DNA from: Clostridia bacterium
GTDB taxonomy: Bacteria > Bacillota > Clostridia > Oscillospirales > Acutalibacteraceae
DNA length: 33,224 bases
Assembly: GCA_017403185.1 (NCBI GenBank)
Contig: JAFQON010000027.1
Span: 1 to 33,224 of the forward strand
Direction: 5' to 3'
This document shows, piece after piece, positions 7,715 to 16,249 of this stretch. The position numbers and the translations under genes are program-made. Below the pieces are notes generated by a model. The model was not told the origin of the DNA. It ran no database searches and was given only the letters and a program-made list of their open reading frames with translations. Each line of letters starts with the position of its first letter. Position 1 is the stretch's first letter.

Positions 7715-8809
7715 TTAAACATTAAATCTGAAGAGAACGACATCGCCGTCTTTCATTACATATTCTTTGCCTTCACTTCTCACAAGGCCCTTTTCTTTTG
7801 CAGCAGCAAGTGAGCCGAGCTCAATAAGATCTTCGTATGCGATAACCTCAGCTCTGATAAAGCCTCTTTCAAAGTCGCTGTGGATTTTGCCTGCAGCCTG
7901 AGGAGCCTTTGTGCCCTTGGTGATTGTCCATGCTCTTACCTCGGGCTGGCCTGCAGTGAGGTATGAAATAAGGCCTAAAAGCGCATAGCTCTTTTTAACA
8001 AGAAGATCCAGACCGCCCGATTCAACGCCAAGCTCTTCAAGGAACATTTCTTTTTCATCCTTTTCAAGAGAAGCAATCTGAGCTTCAAGCTCTGCGCAGA
8101 TGGGAAGCACCTCGCTGCCCTCCGCCTCGGCAATTGTGCAAACCTTTTTGTAATGAGCGTTGTTATCAAGACCGCCCGCAAAATCACCTTCGCTCATATT
8201 ACAGGCATATATAACAGGCTTTGCGGTGAGAAGCGCAATCTCGGCAAGCCACGCCTTTTCATTTTCATCACATTCAAGATTTCTTGCAGGCACATTATCC
8301 TCAAGCGACTGCTGAAGCCTTTTAAGGAATTCAAGCTCGCTTGCAAGAGTTTTATCGCCTTTCATCGCCTTGGTAACTCTGTCAATCCTTCTCTCAACCA
8401 TTTCAATGTCTGAAAGAATGAGTTCAAGGTTGATTGTTTCAATATCTCTTTCGGGGTCGATGGTTGCATCAACATGAACAATGTCGTCATCTTCAAAGCA
8501 TCTTACAACATGAATAACCGCATCAACCTCACGGATATGTGAGAGAAATTTGTTGCCGAGACCCTCACCCTTTGATGCTCCTCTGACAAGACCCGCAATA
8601 TCAACAAATTCAATAAAAGCAGGTGTAATCTTAACGGGATTATAAAGCTCCGCAAGCTTATCAAGCCTTTCATCGGGCACATTAACAACGCCTACATTAG
8701 GCTCAATTGTGCAGAAAGCGTAGTTTGCCGACTGTGCGCCCGCATTGGTTATTGCATTAAAAAGAGTGCTCTTGCCTACATTGGGCAGTCCTACTATACC
8801 AAGTTTCAT
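7715..8809 (-). CDS. ychF: YchF/OLA1-type P-loop ATPase
   Basis: 364 residues from ATG 8809 ([10 protein letters not shown]), eight bases after AAAGGA; E. coli YchF is of the same size. It belongs to the Obg-related TRAFAC class but prefers ATP, and binds ribosomes with roles in translation quality and stress response. Visible motifs are GLPNVGKST (G1), [19 protein letters not shown] (G3 region), NMSE in place of the GTPase NKxD motif (the hallmark of the ATP-preferring subfamily), and a C-terminal TGS-type domain ending near [13 protein letters not shown] helical coiled region sits between. It has its own promoter in the divergent region shared with tcdA and its own terminator. Confidence 0.97.
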   Translation of the reverse strand: MKLGIVGLPNVGKSTLFNAITNAGAQSANYAFCTIEPNVGVVNVPDERLDKLAELYNPVKITPAFIEFVDIAGLVRGASKGEGLGNKFLSHIREVDAVIHVVRCFEDDDIVHVDATIDPERDIETINLELILSDIEMVERRIDRVTKAMKGDKTLASELEFLKRLQQSLEDNVPARNLECDENEKAWLAEIALLTAKPVIYACNMSEGDFAGGLDNNAHYKKVCTIAEAEGSEVLPICAELEAQIASLEKDEKEMFLEELGVESGGLDLLVKKSYALLGLISYLTAGQPEVRAWTITKGTKAPQAAGKIHSDFERGFIRAEVIAYEDLIELGSLAAAKEKGLVRSEGKEYVMKDGDVVLFRFNV

Positions 8810-8845
8810 TTTAAAAATCCTTTCGACGAATTTATCAACTGAGAT

Positions 8846-8874
8846 ATTATATATTAATTTGAGGAAAATTACAA
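8846..8874 (-). promoter_or_regulatory. Promoter of ychF
   Basis: On the minus strand, TTGTAA (8869-8874), a 17-base spacer and TATAAT (8846-8851), placed 37 bases before the start codon. Confidence 0.6.
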
Positions 8875-8902
8875 TATTAAATTCAAAAATATAAATTGCA
8901 TT

Positions 8903-8931
8903 ATGACAAAACATAGTGTATTATATATTAT
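8903..8931 (+). promoter_or_regulatory. Promoter of the tcdA-recG operon
   Basis: ATGACA (8903-8908), a 17-base spacer and TATTAT (8926-8931) on the plus strand, 26 bases before the GTG start of tcdA. An overlapping alternative (TTGCAT/TATTAT) uses the same region. Confidence 0.5.
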
Positions 8932-8957
8932 GTATCAGTATACAGAGGTGCATATAA

Positions 8958-9671
8958 GTGGAACATTCACAGTTTTCAAGAACGGAAATGATACTTGGTG
9001 ATGCCATAACAACAAAACTGTCAGATAAAAGCGTTATTCTCTTCGGATTGGGAGGTGTAGGCTCATACACTGCTGAAGCACTTGCAAGAGCAGGCATCGG
9101 CAGGCTTACAATAGTTGATAACGACACCGTTTCCGTCACAAATCTGAACCGCCAGCTCTGCGCACTTCATTCAACCGTAGGCAGACCTAAGGTTGATGTT
9201 GTAAAGGAGCGCATTCTTGATATTAATCCCGACTGCGAAGTAACTGCTGTTCAGAAATTTTATCTGCCCGAAAACGCAGGCGAATTCCGTCTTGATAAAT
9301 ATGACTATATAGCCGATGCCATAGACACCGTGAGCGCAAAAATTGATTTGGCGGTAAAATCGCAGGAATACAGCATCCCTCTGATTTCATGTATGGGCAC
9401 GGGCAACAAGCTTGACCCTTCGCTTTTTACAATTTCAGATATTTTCAAGACAAGCGGCTGCCCGCTTTGCAGAGTAATGCGCACAGAGCTTCGTAAAAGA
9501 GGAATAAAAAAGCTCAATGTTGTCTGGTCGCCCGAAGAGCCGAAAAAGCCTGCACAGACAAATGAAAGCTCAGGCAAAAGACAAACTCCCGGCAGCCTGC
9601 CGTTTGTGCCTCCCGTTGCAGGAATGATAATGGCAGGAAAAATTATTCTTGATTTAGGTGAAATAAAATGA
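8958..9671 (+). CDS. tcdA: tRNA threonylcarbamoyladenosine dehydratase (TcdA, ThiF/E1-like)
   Basis: 237 residues from a GTG start seven bases after AGAGGTG. TcdA-type enzymes use ATP to cyclise t6A at position 37 of ANN-decoding tRNAs to ct6A. The opening FSRTEMILGD is typical of the family. It is followed by the Rossmann GLGGVGSYTAEALARAGIG nucleotide motif (about residues 30-48), DNDTVSVTNLNRQ (adenylation site), and DAIDTVSAKIDL. A GCPLC pair occurs before RVMR, and the C-terminus is PPVAGMIMAGKI. It is the first gene of an operon and overlaps the solute-binding lipoprotein gene by four bases (ATGA). ThiF or MoeB are less likely given the N-terminus and length. Confidence 0.92.
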   Translation: MEHSQFSRTEMILGDAITTKLSDKSVILFGLGGVGSYTAEALARAGIGRLTIVDNDTVSVTNLNRQLCALHSTVGRPKVDVVKERILDINPDCEVTAVQKFYLPENAGEFRLDKYDYIADAIDTVSAKIDLAVKSQEYSIPLISCMGTGNKLDPSLFTISDIFKTSGCPLCRVMRTELRKRGIKKLNVVWSPEEPKKPAQTNESSGKRQTPGSLPFVPPVAGMIMAGKIILDLGEIK

Positions 9672-11134
9672 AAAGGTTCTTCGCTCTGACTCTTATTTTC
9701 TCTTTAATATTCACGGCTTTCTGCGGCTGCAAAAAAGAACCCGAAAACCCTGATGACCCGCAGATTGTCACTAACCTGAACGAAAGCTCGGAAAGCACGC
9801 TGAGGCTTGCATATTCAAAAGCCGATATGCTTGACCCCTTTGCCTGCACAATGTCCGCAAACATTCAGATTCTCGGGCTTATATATGACACACTCTATAA
9901 GCTTGACAAAAATTATGAGCCCGTACCCGTTATAGCAAAAAGCTCAATTGTAAGCGGCACTGCAATAAATGTCACATTGAATTCCGTAATGTTTTCCGAC
10001 GGCACGGTTTTAACGGCAGGCGATGTTGCTTATTCGTTTGAAAAAGCAAAAAAATCACCGTATTATTCGGAAAGACTCAAAAATTTTGAATCCGTGAGCA
10101 TCTCGTCGTCCGATATGCTTGTTTTCACACTCACCCAGGCTGACCCGTATGCGCTTGCCTGCCTCACCTTCCCGATTGTAAAAAACGGCGCCGAGGGTGA
10201 ATTGCCCACAGGCTCAGGCAGATACACCGCCCAGGTTTCGGGCGAAACAACCTACCTTGTTGTTAACAGCAAAAAAACAGGCTTCAACCCCGCAATCAAA
10301 ACCATTATGCTTGTACCCGTCAGAGACAGCAGCTCGGTAGAAAGCAGCCTTGAAATAGGCAACACGGGATTTTATTACAATGACCTGAGTAGCGGCACAT
10401 ATTCAAGAATAAACGCTCAGACGGTTGAAATGGGTATAAACAATTTTGTGTATCTCGCCTTCAATTCGTCAAGCGAAATATTATCAAATCAGCTTATCCG
10501 TCAGGCGGTTAATCTTGCCGTCAACCGCAGCGAAATAGCTGCAACAGCATTTCAGGGTCACGCAAGACCCGCATACTCCCCTTTCAACCCTGATTGGTAC
10601 AAGCTTGCATCAAAAGACCTTGTTATATCTGTTGATACAGATAAAGCGAAAGAACTGATATTACAATCAGGCATTGATATTTCGCAAAAAGAGCTTTCTC
10701 TTCTTGTCAATAAAGAAAATCAGTTCAAGCTTGAAGCAGCACAGTTTATATCGTCTTATCTCACCGCACTCGGATTTAAAGTTGTTCTTAAAGATTATGA
10801 GCCGGAATATTACACCGAAGCAATCGAGCTTGGTTCTTATGATATGTATATAGGTGAAATCAGGCTGACATACAACATGGATTTATCTCCCCTTCTCGGC
10901 GGAAGTCAGGGCTACGGAATCAATCCGTCATGTGTTTCCGCTTCAAGGTATTCTCAGCATATAAGCGGCGGCTGTGAACTGATGGATTTTGTGAATACAT
11001 TCAACGAAGATCTGCCGTTTATTCCGCTGTGCTACAGAAATGCCGCAGCATCTTACACCAATGCGGTGCAGGCTGAGTTCAACTGCTGCGACGGCGATGT
11101 TTTCTACGATATAGAAACATGGAGTTTTAAATAA
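9668..11134 (+). CDS. Family-5 extracellular solute-binding lipoprotein
   Basis: 488 residues. The N-terminus is a lipoprotein signal: basic start, hydrophobic core (FFALTLIFSLIFTAF), then a cleavage site with Cys21 in FCGCKKEPE. The mature part resembles SBP_bac_5 (oligopeptide/dipeptide/nickel-binding) proteins: LRLAYSKADMLDPFACT, LIYDTLYKLDKNYEPVPVIAKS, MFSDGTVLTAGDVAYSFEKA, and IRQAVNLAVNRSEIA. It would sit on the outer face of the membrane and deliver ligand to an ABC permease, but no permease or ATPase gene is nearby. It is translationally coupled to tcdA by an ATGA overlap. Ligand unknown. A scavenging or sensing role without its own transporter is possible. Confidence 0.85.
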   Translation: MKRFFALTLIFSLIFTAFCGCKKEPENPDDPQIVTNLNESSESTLRLAYSKADMLDPFACTMSANIQILGLIYDTLYKLDKNYEPVPVIAKSSIVSGTAINVTLNSVMFSDGTVLTAGDVAYSFEKAKKSPYYSERLKNFESVSISSSDMLVFTLTQADPYALACLTFPIVKNGAEGELPTGSGRYTAQVSGETTYLVVNSKKTGFNPAIKTIMLVPVRDSSSVESSLEIGNTGFYYNDLSSGTYSRINAQTVEMGINNFVYLAFNSSSEILSNQLIRQAVNLAVNRSEIAATAFQGHARPAYSPFNPDWYKLASKDLVISVDTDKAKELILQSGIDISQKELSLLVNKENQFKLEAAQFISSYLTALGFKVVLKDYEPEYYTEAIELGSYDMYIGEIRLTYNMDLSPLLGGSQGYGINPSCVSASRYSQHISGGCELMDFVNTFNEDLPFIPLCYRNAAASYTNAVQAEFNCCDGDVFYDIETWSFK

Positions 11135-11146
11135 AGTAAAAACTGC

Positions 11147-11179
11147 CATAATATATCTGCGAAAGGATGATATATTATG
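11147..11179 (+). promoter_or_regulatory. Perfect inverted repeat enclosing RBS and start codon of the DAK2 gene
   Basis: CATAATATATC (11147-11157) and its exact complement GATATATTATG (11169-11179) flank an 11-base loop that carries the AAAGGA ribosome binding site. The start codon ATG is the last three bases of the right arm. In mRNA this would place the start codon in a duplex; in DNA it would be a good dimeric operator. Confidence 0.6.
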
Positions 11180-12079
11180 ATCAGTTCAAAAATACTTAAA
11201 AACTCATTTCTGAACGGTGCCGAAAATATCTCTAAACACACCTCAGAGGTCAATTTGATTAATGTTTTTCCCGTGCCCGACGGCGACACAGGCACAAACC
11301 TTGCAATCACGCTCAGCGGCTGTGCAGAAAAAATAAAAGACCTGCCCGATATGGGTGCAGGTGCTCTTGCCAACAAAATCGCAGGTGAGCTTTTTCGCAG
11401 TGCAAGAGGTAATTCGGGCGTTATATTCTCACTCATCTTCAAGGGATTTGCAAGAAGTGTTGAAAACCTTGAATATATTGATGCCGAATCGCTTGCAAAA
11501 GGGCTTGAAATGGGATGCAATGAAGCTTATGCCGCAATTGAAAAGCCAACCGAGGGCACCATTCTGACTGTTATCCGTATTGCCGCATCAAAAGCAGTAT
11601 CTGCAGCGGCAAAAGGGAAAACGGCACACGAAACCTTCGTTGAAGCAGTAAACGGAGCAAAAGCATCTCTTAAATCAACCCCGAATCTTCTGCCTGAGCT
11701 GAAAAAGCGTGGCTTTGTTGATGCCGGCGGTCAGGGTCTTGTATATATAATGGAAGGAATGCTTGAACCACATAAAACCACAGATTATCCCTATCGTAAA
11801 AATGCGGGCAACTTAAATTCAGCCGACAACAGCATCACATATATCTACTGCACGGAATTTTTGATTAACAATGCAAGGAATCCGGATTTGCGCCCGTTCA
11901 AAAGCTTCCTTTCAGGTATAGGCGACTGCACTGCCGTTGCGGAGCATTCGGGAATAATCAAGGTTCATGTTCACACAAACAGTCCCGATGAAGCATTAAA
12001 AAAGGGGCTTGAAATAGGCGAATTAAGCAACATCAAAATTGACAACATGAAAATACAGGCAGAAACCGGAGCAAACTGA
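11177..12079 (+). CDS. DAK2-domain protein, short FakA-like
   Basis: 300 residues. The N-terminal about 200 residues are a DhaL/DAK2 kinase domain with INVFPVPDGDTGTNLA (metal-binding Asp at 35 and 37), RSARGNSGVI and GFVDAGGQGLVYI. Residues about 220-296 resemble the middle domain of fatty acid kinase FakA (YCTEFLI, then VHVHTNSPDEALKKGLEIG and IKIDNMKIQ). FakA proteins are usually about 550 residues and have a third, C-terminal domain; here the frame stops cleanly and recG starts on the stop codon, so no broken remainder is present. FakA phosphorylates fatty acids presented by FakB. Whether this short form does so is inference. The gene next to recG matches the Firmicute gene order. Confidence 0.85.
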   Translation: MISSKILKNSFLNGAENISKHTSEVNLINVFPVPDGDTGTNLAITLSGCAEKIKDLPDMGAGALANKIAGELFRSARGNSGVIFSLIFKGFARSVENLEYIDAESLAKGLEMGCNEAYAAIEKPTEGTILTVIRIAASKAVSAAAKGKTAHETFVEAVNGAKASLKSTPNLLPELKKRGFVDAGGQGLVYIMEGMLEPHKTTDYPYRKNAGNLNSADNSITYIYCTEFLINNARNPDLRPFKSFLSGIGDCTAVAEHSGIIKVHVHTNSPDEALKKGLEIGELSNIKIDNMKIQAETGAN

Positions 12080-14109
12080 TGGAATTTAATGCAAGTGTCA
12101 AATATCTTAAGGGTGTGGGTGAAAAAAGAGCTGCCATGCTGGCAAAGCTCGGAATCTTCACCCTTTGGGACTTGCTGACCTTTTACCCGAGAGCTTATGA
12201 GAATTGGAGCAATATCTTGCCTATAAAGGATGCTCCGACGGATGAAACGGTGTGCATAAGAGGCATTGTGGGCACCCGTTGCCGTGAGCACAGAATCCGC
12301 AAGGGAATGACACTTTACAAAACAGAAATCACAGACGGCGAGAGCCTTTTAGATATCACTTTTTTCAACAATAAATATGCTGCTGAAAAGCTTGAACAAG
12401 GCAAGGAATATTTGTTTTTCGGCAAAATAACAGGCAAAGGCTATTACAAATCAATGAATTCTCCCGAATTCGAAGAGTTTGACGGGGCAGAAAAAATGAG
12501 GCCGATTTATCCTCAGACAGCAGGGCTGAATTCAAGAGCAATCGAGAAGCTTGTGCATAATGCGTTTTCAGTGTGCGGTCCGTTCACAGACCCGCTGCCC
12601 GAAGACATAAGAAACAGATATTGCCTTATGAGTATCGAGCAGGCACTTTGCAACATACATTCGCCCGACAGTGAGGATTTGCTCAGTGAAGCCCGCAGAC
12701 GGCTGATCTTTGAAGAGCTTTTTCTGCTTGAACTCGGTCTTATGCGGTTAAAAAGCAAAAACCGCAAGGCAACAGCCACCGCAATGCAGGCTGATTACAC
12801 TGCAGAATTCATGTCTCTGCTCCCCTTTGAATTGACAGGGGCTCAGAAAAGAGCTGTATTGCAGGCAAGTGAAGATATGAATAAAAACATTCCCATGAAC
12901 AGACTGCTTCAGGGCGATGTAGGCTCAGGCAAAACCGCTGTCAGCGCCGCACTTATATATAATTGTATCCGCAACGGCTTTCAGGCAGCGCTGATGGCTC
13001 CCACCGAGGTGCTTGCAATGCAGCACTATAAAACGCTTGCGAAGATGTTTGAAAAAACCGATATAACAACAGGTCTGCTCACGGGCTCAACTCCTGCGGC
13101 AGAAAAAAGAAAAATAAAAGCCGCTCTCAAAGACGGCAGCATTTCTCTTGTCATCGGCACTCACGCTCTTATTCAGAAGGATGTTGAATTCAAAAACCTT
13201 GCCCTTGCCGTAACAGATGAGCAGCACCGCTTCGGCGTTAATCAAAGAGGCTCGCTCAGCTCAAAGGGCACAAACCCACACACTCTCGTAATGTCGGCAA
13301 CACCTATTCCGAGAACGCTTGCGCTGATTATATACGGTGATCTTGATTTGAGTATCCTTGATGAAATGCCGAAAGGAAGACAGAAAATCGAAACCTTCCT
13401 TGTTAACGGAGAAATTCGTGAAAGAGCCTACGGATATGTGAAAAAGCATCTTTGTGCAGGGCAACAGGGATACATAGTTTGTGCTCTCGTTGCCGAAAGC
13501 GAAGATTCCGAGCTCACGGCAGCAACCGAATTGTATAAGGAGCTTGCTGACGGATTTTTCAAGGGCTTCAGCGTTGGTCTGCTTCACGGCAAAATGAAGC
13601 CTGCAGAAAAAAAGGCCGTAATGGAATCTTTTGCCTCGGGTGAAACTCAGCTTCTTGTGTCAACAACGGTTATCGAAGTTGGAATAGATGTTCCGAACGC
13701 TGTTATAATGGTTATTGAAAACGCTGAAAGGTTCGGGCTTTCTCAGCTTCATCAGCTCAGAGGCAGAATAGGAAGAGGCACTGAAAAATCCACCTGCATA
13801 ATGATTTCAGATGCGCAAAATGATGCAACTGCGCAAAGACTCCGGGTTCTTGCATCAACAACAGACGGTTTCAGAATTGCTGATGAAGATTTAAAAATGA
13901 GAGGCCCCGGCGATTTCTTCGGCTCCCGTCAACACGGTCTGCCCGAATTGAAAATCGCCGATATGATGACCGACGGCGAAGCAATAAGGGAAACTCACGC
14001 CGCCGCATCGGATTTGCTGCAAAAAAACCCCGCCCTTGCGGGCGAGGAATATGCTTCACTCAGGAACGCCGTTAACCGCCTTTTCAGCAGCGGCATTTCA
14101 ATGAACTGA
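12079..14109 (+). CDS. recG: ATP-dependent DNA helicase RecG
   Basis: 676 residues, close to E. coli RecG (693). It reverses stalled forks and processes branched DNA. An N-terminal wedge/OB region opens with VKYLKGVGEKRAAMLAKLGI (helix-hairpin-helix-like) and includes TDGESLLDITFFN. The helicase core follows, with GDVGSGKT (279-286), DEQH (380-383), ATPIPRTLAL, TTVIEVGIDVPNA and QLRGRIGRG. A C-terminal MRGPGDFFGSRQHGLPE is characteristic of RecG. ATG 12079 overlaps the DAK2 stop codon by one base, indicating translational coupling. Its last 12 bases overlap the 3' end of the convergent Usp-like gene. Confidence 0.97.
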   Translation: MEFNASVKYLKGVGEKRAAMLAKLGIFTLWDLLTFYPRAYENWSNILPIKDAPTDETVCIRGIVGTRCREHRIRKGMTLYKTEITDGESLLDITFFNNKYAAEKLEQGKEYLFFGKITGKGYYKSMNSPEFEEFDGAEKMRPIYPQTAGLNSRAIEKLVHNAFSVCGPFTDPLPEDIRNRYCLMSIEQALCNIHSPDSEDLLSEARRRLIFEELFLLELGLMRLKSKNRKATATAMQADYTAEFMSLLPFELTGAQKRAVLQASEDMNKNIPMNRLLQGDVGSGKTAVSAALIYNCIRNGFQAALMAPTEVLAMQHYKTLAKMFEKTDITTGLLTGSTPAAEKRKIKAALKDGSISLVIGTHALIQKDVEFKNLALAVTDEQHRFGVNQRGSLSSKGTNPHTLVMSATPIPRTLALIIYGDLDLSILDEMPKGRQKIETFLVNGEIRERAYGYVKKHLCAGQQGYIVCALVAESEDSELTAATELYKELADGFFKGFSVGLLHGKMKPAEKKAVMESFASGETQLLVSTTVIEVGIDVPNAVIMVIENAERFGLSQLHQLRGRIGRGTEKSTCIMISDAQNDATAQRLRVLASTTDGFRIADEDLKMRGPGDFFGSRQHGLPELKIADMMTDGEAIRETHAAASDLLQKNPALAGEEYASLRNAVNRLFSSGISMN

Positions 14110-14559
14110 GCCGATGTTTATATTTTTCGCTTTTTCAAGCTCCTGCTTGTCAACAGGAACAATTTTATATTCACAGGACTCATCGTCAACCATGGTTATG
14201 GGCAGCTCAGGCAGAATTTCGTGAATTCTTGCAATGAATCCGCTGCTTCCTTCAGCAGGAAATCCTGTTACAAGCGTTGCCGCATTATTTTTCTTTGCCG
14301 ATACGGCAACAACGAGCGCAGGGCTGTCATTGAAGAATATATCCATGTTTGCATTGTATTTTTTTGTGCACTGAAAAAGTTCTTCAAGGGCTCCGCCCTC
14401 ATTGGCATTAAGTCCGCTGCTTTCTTTAAACACACTTATAACAGAAAGAGGCAAACCTTCTTCTCTCGCAATCCGTGCACCCGCTTCAATAAGCCTCTGA
14501 CAGGATTGCTGCGGCGTTACGCACACCATAATGCACGGCTGCTTCTTATTTTCACTCAT
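14098..14559 (-). CDS. Universal-stress/KdpD-like HUP-fold protein
   Basis: 153 residues from ATG 14559 (MSENKKQPC), nine bases after AAAGGA; an ATG nine bases further up would abut the ribosome site and is rejected. The order CIMVCVTPQQSCQRLIEAGARIAREEG..LSVISVF resembles the opening of Usp domains, as in KdpD and small Usp proteins, which bind nucleotides in the cytoplasm. A later AATLVTGFPAEGSSGFIARIHE could correspond to the phosphate-binding turn and helix. A C-terminal tail (EYKIVPVDKQELEKAK) follows. Function is inferred as stress-related only by fold. It is divergent from the BadF-type kinase gene, and its 3' end overlaps recG by 12 bases with no terminator visible. Confidence 0.6.
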   Translation of the reverse strand: MSENKKQPCIMVCVTPQQSCQRLIEAGARIAREEGLPLSVISVFKESSGLNANEGGALEELFQCTKKYNANMDIFFNDSPALVVAVSAKKNNAATLVTGFPAEGSSGFIARIHEILPELPITMVDDESCEYKIVPVDKQELEKAKNINIGSVH

Positions 14560-14701
14560 AAAAATCATTCCTTTCCGTAAAATATCTATGTTAATTTTGT
14601 ATTGTTCAGCATCACCATAATAACATCCATATGTTGACAGGGTAAGAAAAATAAATGTACGGATTGTAAATTCACTAAAAAAGCTTTTTCGGGAGGTAAT
14701 T

Positions 14702-15649
14702 ATGGCAGAAAACAAATTTTTTCTCGGCATAGACGGCGGCGGCAGCAAAACGACCGCTGTGGTATTCAATGAAAAAGGAGAATTCATCTGCAAAGCCTGC
14801 GGTGAAAGCATCAATTATTACTCCGTAGGCATGGAAAATGCAAGAAAAGCCATGAGCGATATTGTAAACCGTCTCTCTCACAAAAATTTTGATTGTACGG
14901 TTATCGGTATGTCCGCACTTTCCGAAAGGGCAACAAACGATGAAACGGAGCGTTTCTGCGGCGGAATAATCGAAAGCAACAAAATAATAATGGACTCCGA
15001 TTTATATGTTGCACTTGAAGCCATGGAGTGCGAAGGCGAATGTGCTGTTGTGATAAGCGGCACAGGCTCAATGGCTGTGTGCAGGAATTGCGACGGCAGC
15101 ATAAGCCACGCAGGCGGCTTCGGCTACATACTCGGAGATGAAGGCAGCGGTTATTCAATTGCTCTTTTAGCAATCAAAGCAGCAATCAGAGCCGCTGAAA
15201 ACTGTGCTCCGTCAACATTGCTCACACAAAAATGCCTTGATTATTTTTCAATCAACAATGTATATGAACTTATAGACTTATTCTACGAAAAAGGAGTAAG
15301 CCGAAAAAGCATCGCCGCATTTGCAAAGGAAGTTATTATCTGTGCAGAAAAAGCAGATTCCGTTACAACGGGAATCATTGAAGGCGAAGCAAAGCTTCTC
15401 TCCGAAACAGCACTGAGCCTGCTGAAAGACAAAAGCAACGATATTCCCGTAGGACTTTGGGGCGGTATGTTTCAGCACAATCGAATTTTCAGAGAAAGCT
15501 TTTCCGAAAATCTCCGCAAGGAAGGTTTTTGCAATGTAAAGCTGCTAAGCTTTACACCTGAAACAGGTGCAATATTTGCCTGCTACAGAAACTCAGGCAT
15601 TGAAATCGTTGATATTATTAGAAATAACATTATGGCAACTTATACATGA
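14702..15649 (+). CDS. BadF/BadG-family ATPase, N-acetylglucosamine kinase-like
   Basis: 315 residues from ATG 14702 after GGGAGG. It is an ASKHA-fold kinase: FFLGIDGGGSKTTAVVFNEKG (phosphate 1 loop, about residues 7-27), MDSDLYVALEAM, VVISGTGSMAVC (phosphate 2), GGFGYILGDEGSGYSIAL (signature of NAGK and BadF proteins), and a C-terminal GLWGGMFQHNRIF adenosine motif. Related enzymes phosphorylate N-acetylglucosamine, or act as activators with an iron-sulfur cluster. No CxxC-type cluster motif is evident, which favours a sugar kinase. It precedes bioY by 54 bases. A role in amino-sugar salvage is inferred. Confidence 0.8.
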   Translation: MAENKFFLGIDGGGSKTTAVVFNEKGEFICKACGESINYYSVGMENARKAMSDIVNRLSHKNFDCTVIGMSALSERATNDETERFCGGIIESNKIIMDSDLYVALEAMECEGECAVVISGTGSMAVCRNCDGSISHAGGFGYILGDEGSGYSIALLAIKAAIRAAENCAPSTLLTQKCLDYFSINNVYELIDLFYEKGVSRKSIAAFAKEVIICAEKADSVTTGIIEGEAKLLSETALSLLKDKSNDIPVGLWGGMFQHNRIFRESFSENLRKEGFCNVKLLSFTPETGAIFACYRNSGIEIVDIIRNNIMATYT

Positions 15650-15656
15650 TTGTGCC

Positions 15657-15680
15657 ATGTAAAGCCTTATAACTTTACAT
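15657..15680 (+). promoter_or_regulatory. Inverted repeat upstream of bioY
   Basis: Exact 8-base arms ATGTAAAG (15657-15664) and CTTTACAT (15673-15680) around 8 bases, 24 bases before the bioY start. It could be an operator or a weak AT-rich terminator for the kinase gene. It does not match the usual Firmicute BirA operator (TTGTTAAC arms with a longer spacer). Confidence 0.4.
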
Positions 15681-15703
15681 ATTTTCAAAGACAGAGGTAG
15701 TTA

Positions 15704-16237
15704 ATGAAAACACAAAAAGCCGCCGTAACGGGCATACTTGCCGCAATAATCTGTCTGCTTGCGCCCTTATCCTTCCCTTCGGGTGCAGTTCCGATATCAC
15801 TGGCAACCTTTGCGGTTTATATTATTTCCTGCACGGTCAGCGCAAAATTATCCGTGCCCGCTGTTATCATTTATATTCTGCTCGGAGCAGTCGGTTTACC
15901 TGTTTTTTCTGCATTTCAAGGCGGATTTCATATTATCACGGGTGTAACGGGAGGATACATATTGGGCTATATTCCGTGTGCACTCATCATAGGTCTGCTG
16001 ACTGACAAATTTGAAAACAAAAAATGGGTTTACCCAATCAGTATGATTTCAGGCACCGCCGTATGCTACCTTTTCGGTATACTTTGGTATATGCTGCAAA
16101 CCGGCACAAGCTTTGCCGCAGCTTTGGCGGTGTGTGTTCTGCCTTTTATAATAGGAGATATCATTAAAATCACAGCCGCTTCCGCATTGGGATTTACCCT
16201 GCACAAACGGATTTCATTACTTTTAAAATTAAAATAA
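15704..16237 (+). CDS. bioY: BioY biotin transporter S component
   Basis: 177 residues from ATG 15704 after AGAGGT. About six hydrophobic segments span the protein. Family features are the opening GILAAIICLLAPLSFPSGAVPISLATF, YILLGAVGLPVFSAFQGGF, and the TGVTGGYILGYIP motif. BioY captures biotin, alone or with the EcfA/EcfT energising module, which is not encoded here. No biotin synthesis genes or biotin ligase are in the window, consistent with a biotin scavenger. It is closely followed (12 bases) by the hydrolase gene, so probably cotranscribed. Confidence 0.93.
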   Translation: MKTQKAAVTGILAAIICLLAPLSFPSGAVPISLATFAVYIISCTVSAKLSVPAVIIYILLGAVGLPVFSAFQGGFHIITGVTGGYILGYIPCALIIGLLTDKFENKKWVYPISMISGTAVCYLFGILWYMLQTGTSFAAALAVCVLPFIIGDIIKITAASALGFTLHKRISLLLKLK

Positions 16238-16249
16238 GGAGCTGATATC

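Noticed and set aside
14634-14662. Promoter of the BadF-type kinase gene
   Set aside because: A perfect TTGACA is present at 14634-14639, but no acceptable -10 box lies 16-18 bases downstream.
15657-15680. BirA operator before bioY
   Set aside because: Arm sequence and spacer length do not fit the known TTGTTAAC-type site; kept only as an unassigned inverted repeat.
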